From Paramuribaculum sp. (GTDB lineage: Bacteria; Bacteroidota; Bacteroidia; Bacteroidales; Muribaculaceae): a stretch of 5,946 nt of DNA. The stretch covers positions 1-5,946 of the forward strand of contig JAIDXU010000051.1 of the NCBI GenBank assembly GCA_029058455.1, read 5' to 3'. Under the pieces are notes generated by a model that was not told where the DNA came from, did no database searches, and was given only the letters and a program-made list of their open reading frames with translations. Made by a program: the position numbers and the translations under genes. Within the stretch, counting starts at the first letter, position 1. The number at the start of each line of letters is the position of its first letter. Below, one piece after another: positions 5,913-5,946 of this stretch.

Positions 5913-5946
5913 CAAAAAAATCGCCACATCCCCATCCCCCTCGCTT

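Overview
The window looks like chromosomal DNA of a gut-type Bacteroidales bacterium, with Muribaculaceae (S24-7) or a near relative as my best guess. Four things point there. None of the recognised genes has a Shine-Dalgarno sequence. Two upstream regions carry a match to the Bacteroidetes -7 promoter box TAnnTTTG. A lipoprotein has an acidic stretch right after its lipobox Cys, like the surface-export signal of this phylum. The PheS, DnaJ and GrpE sequences are of Bacteroidetes type. The family-level placement is from memory of similar sequences and is not proven.

Left part (1-1764, + strand): the end of grpE, open at the left edge, then dnaJ 37 bp downstream. Together they form the co-chaperone pair of the DnaK (Hsp70) system. 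DnaJ lacks the first Cys of its first zinc-binding repeat. A strong inverted repeat (1786-1840) ends this unit and probably also serves the convergent gene that follows.

Middle part (1872-3687): on the minus strand, a lipoprotein of unknown family with its own likely promoter. Next comes about 580 bp without an intact gene. It holds a 63-bp array of degenerate 9-bp repeats, a perfect hairpin, a composite palindromic repeat containing two covarying copies, and a short remnant that resembles the start of a DUF5131 (phage Gp37/Gp68-like) gene. That remnant begins directly after a small MmcQ/YjbR-family gene, also on the minus strand.

Right part (3688-5946, minus strand): an apparent operon read right to left, pheS (phenylalanyl-tRNA synthetase alpha), nth (endonuclease III) and a GtrA-family membrane protein. 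A -7-type promoter match lies upstream of pheS. pheT is not next to pheS.

Most of the window is housekeeping DNA. I see no defence system, integrated element or new multi-gene system. The points worth a second look are the DnaJ zinc-site substitution, the repeat-rich intergenic stretch and the possible DUF5131 remnant.
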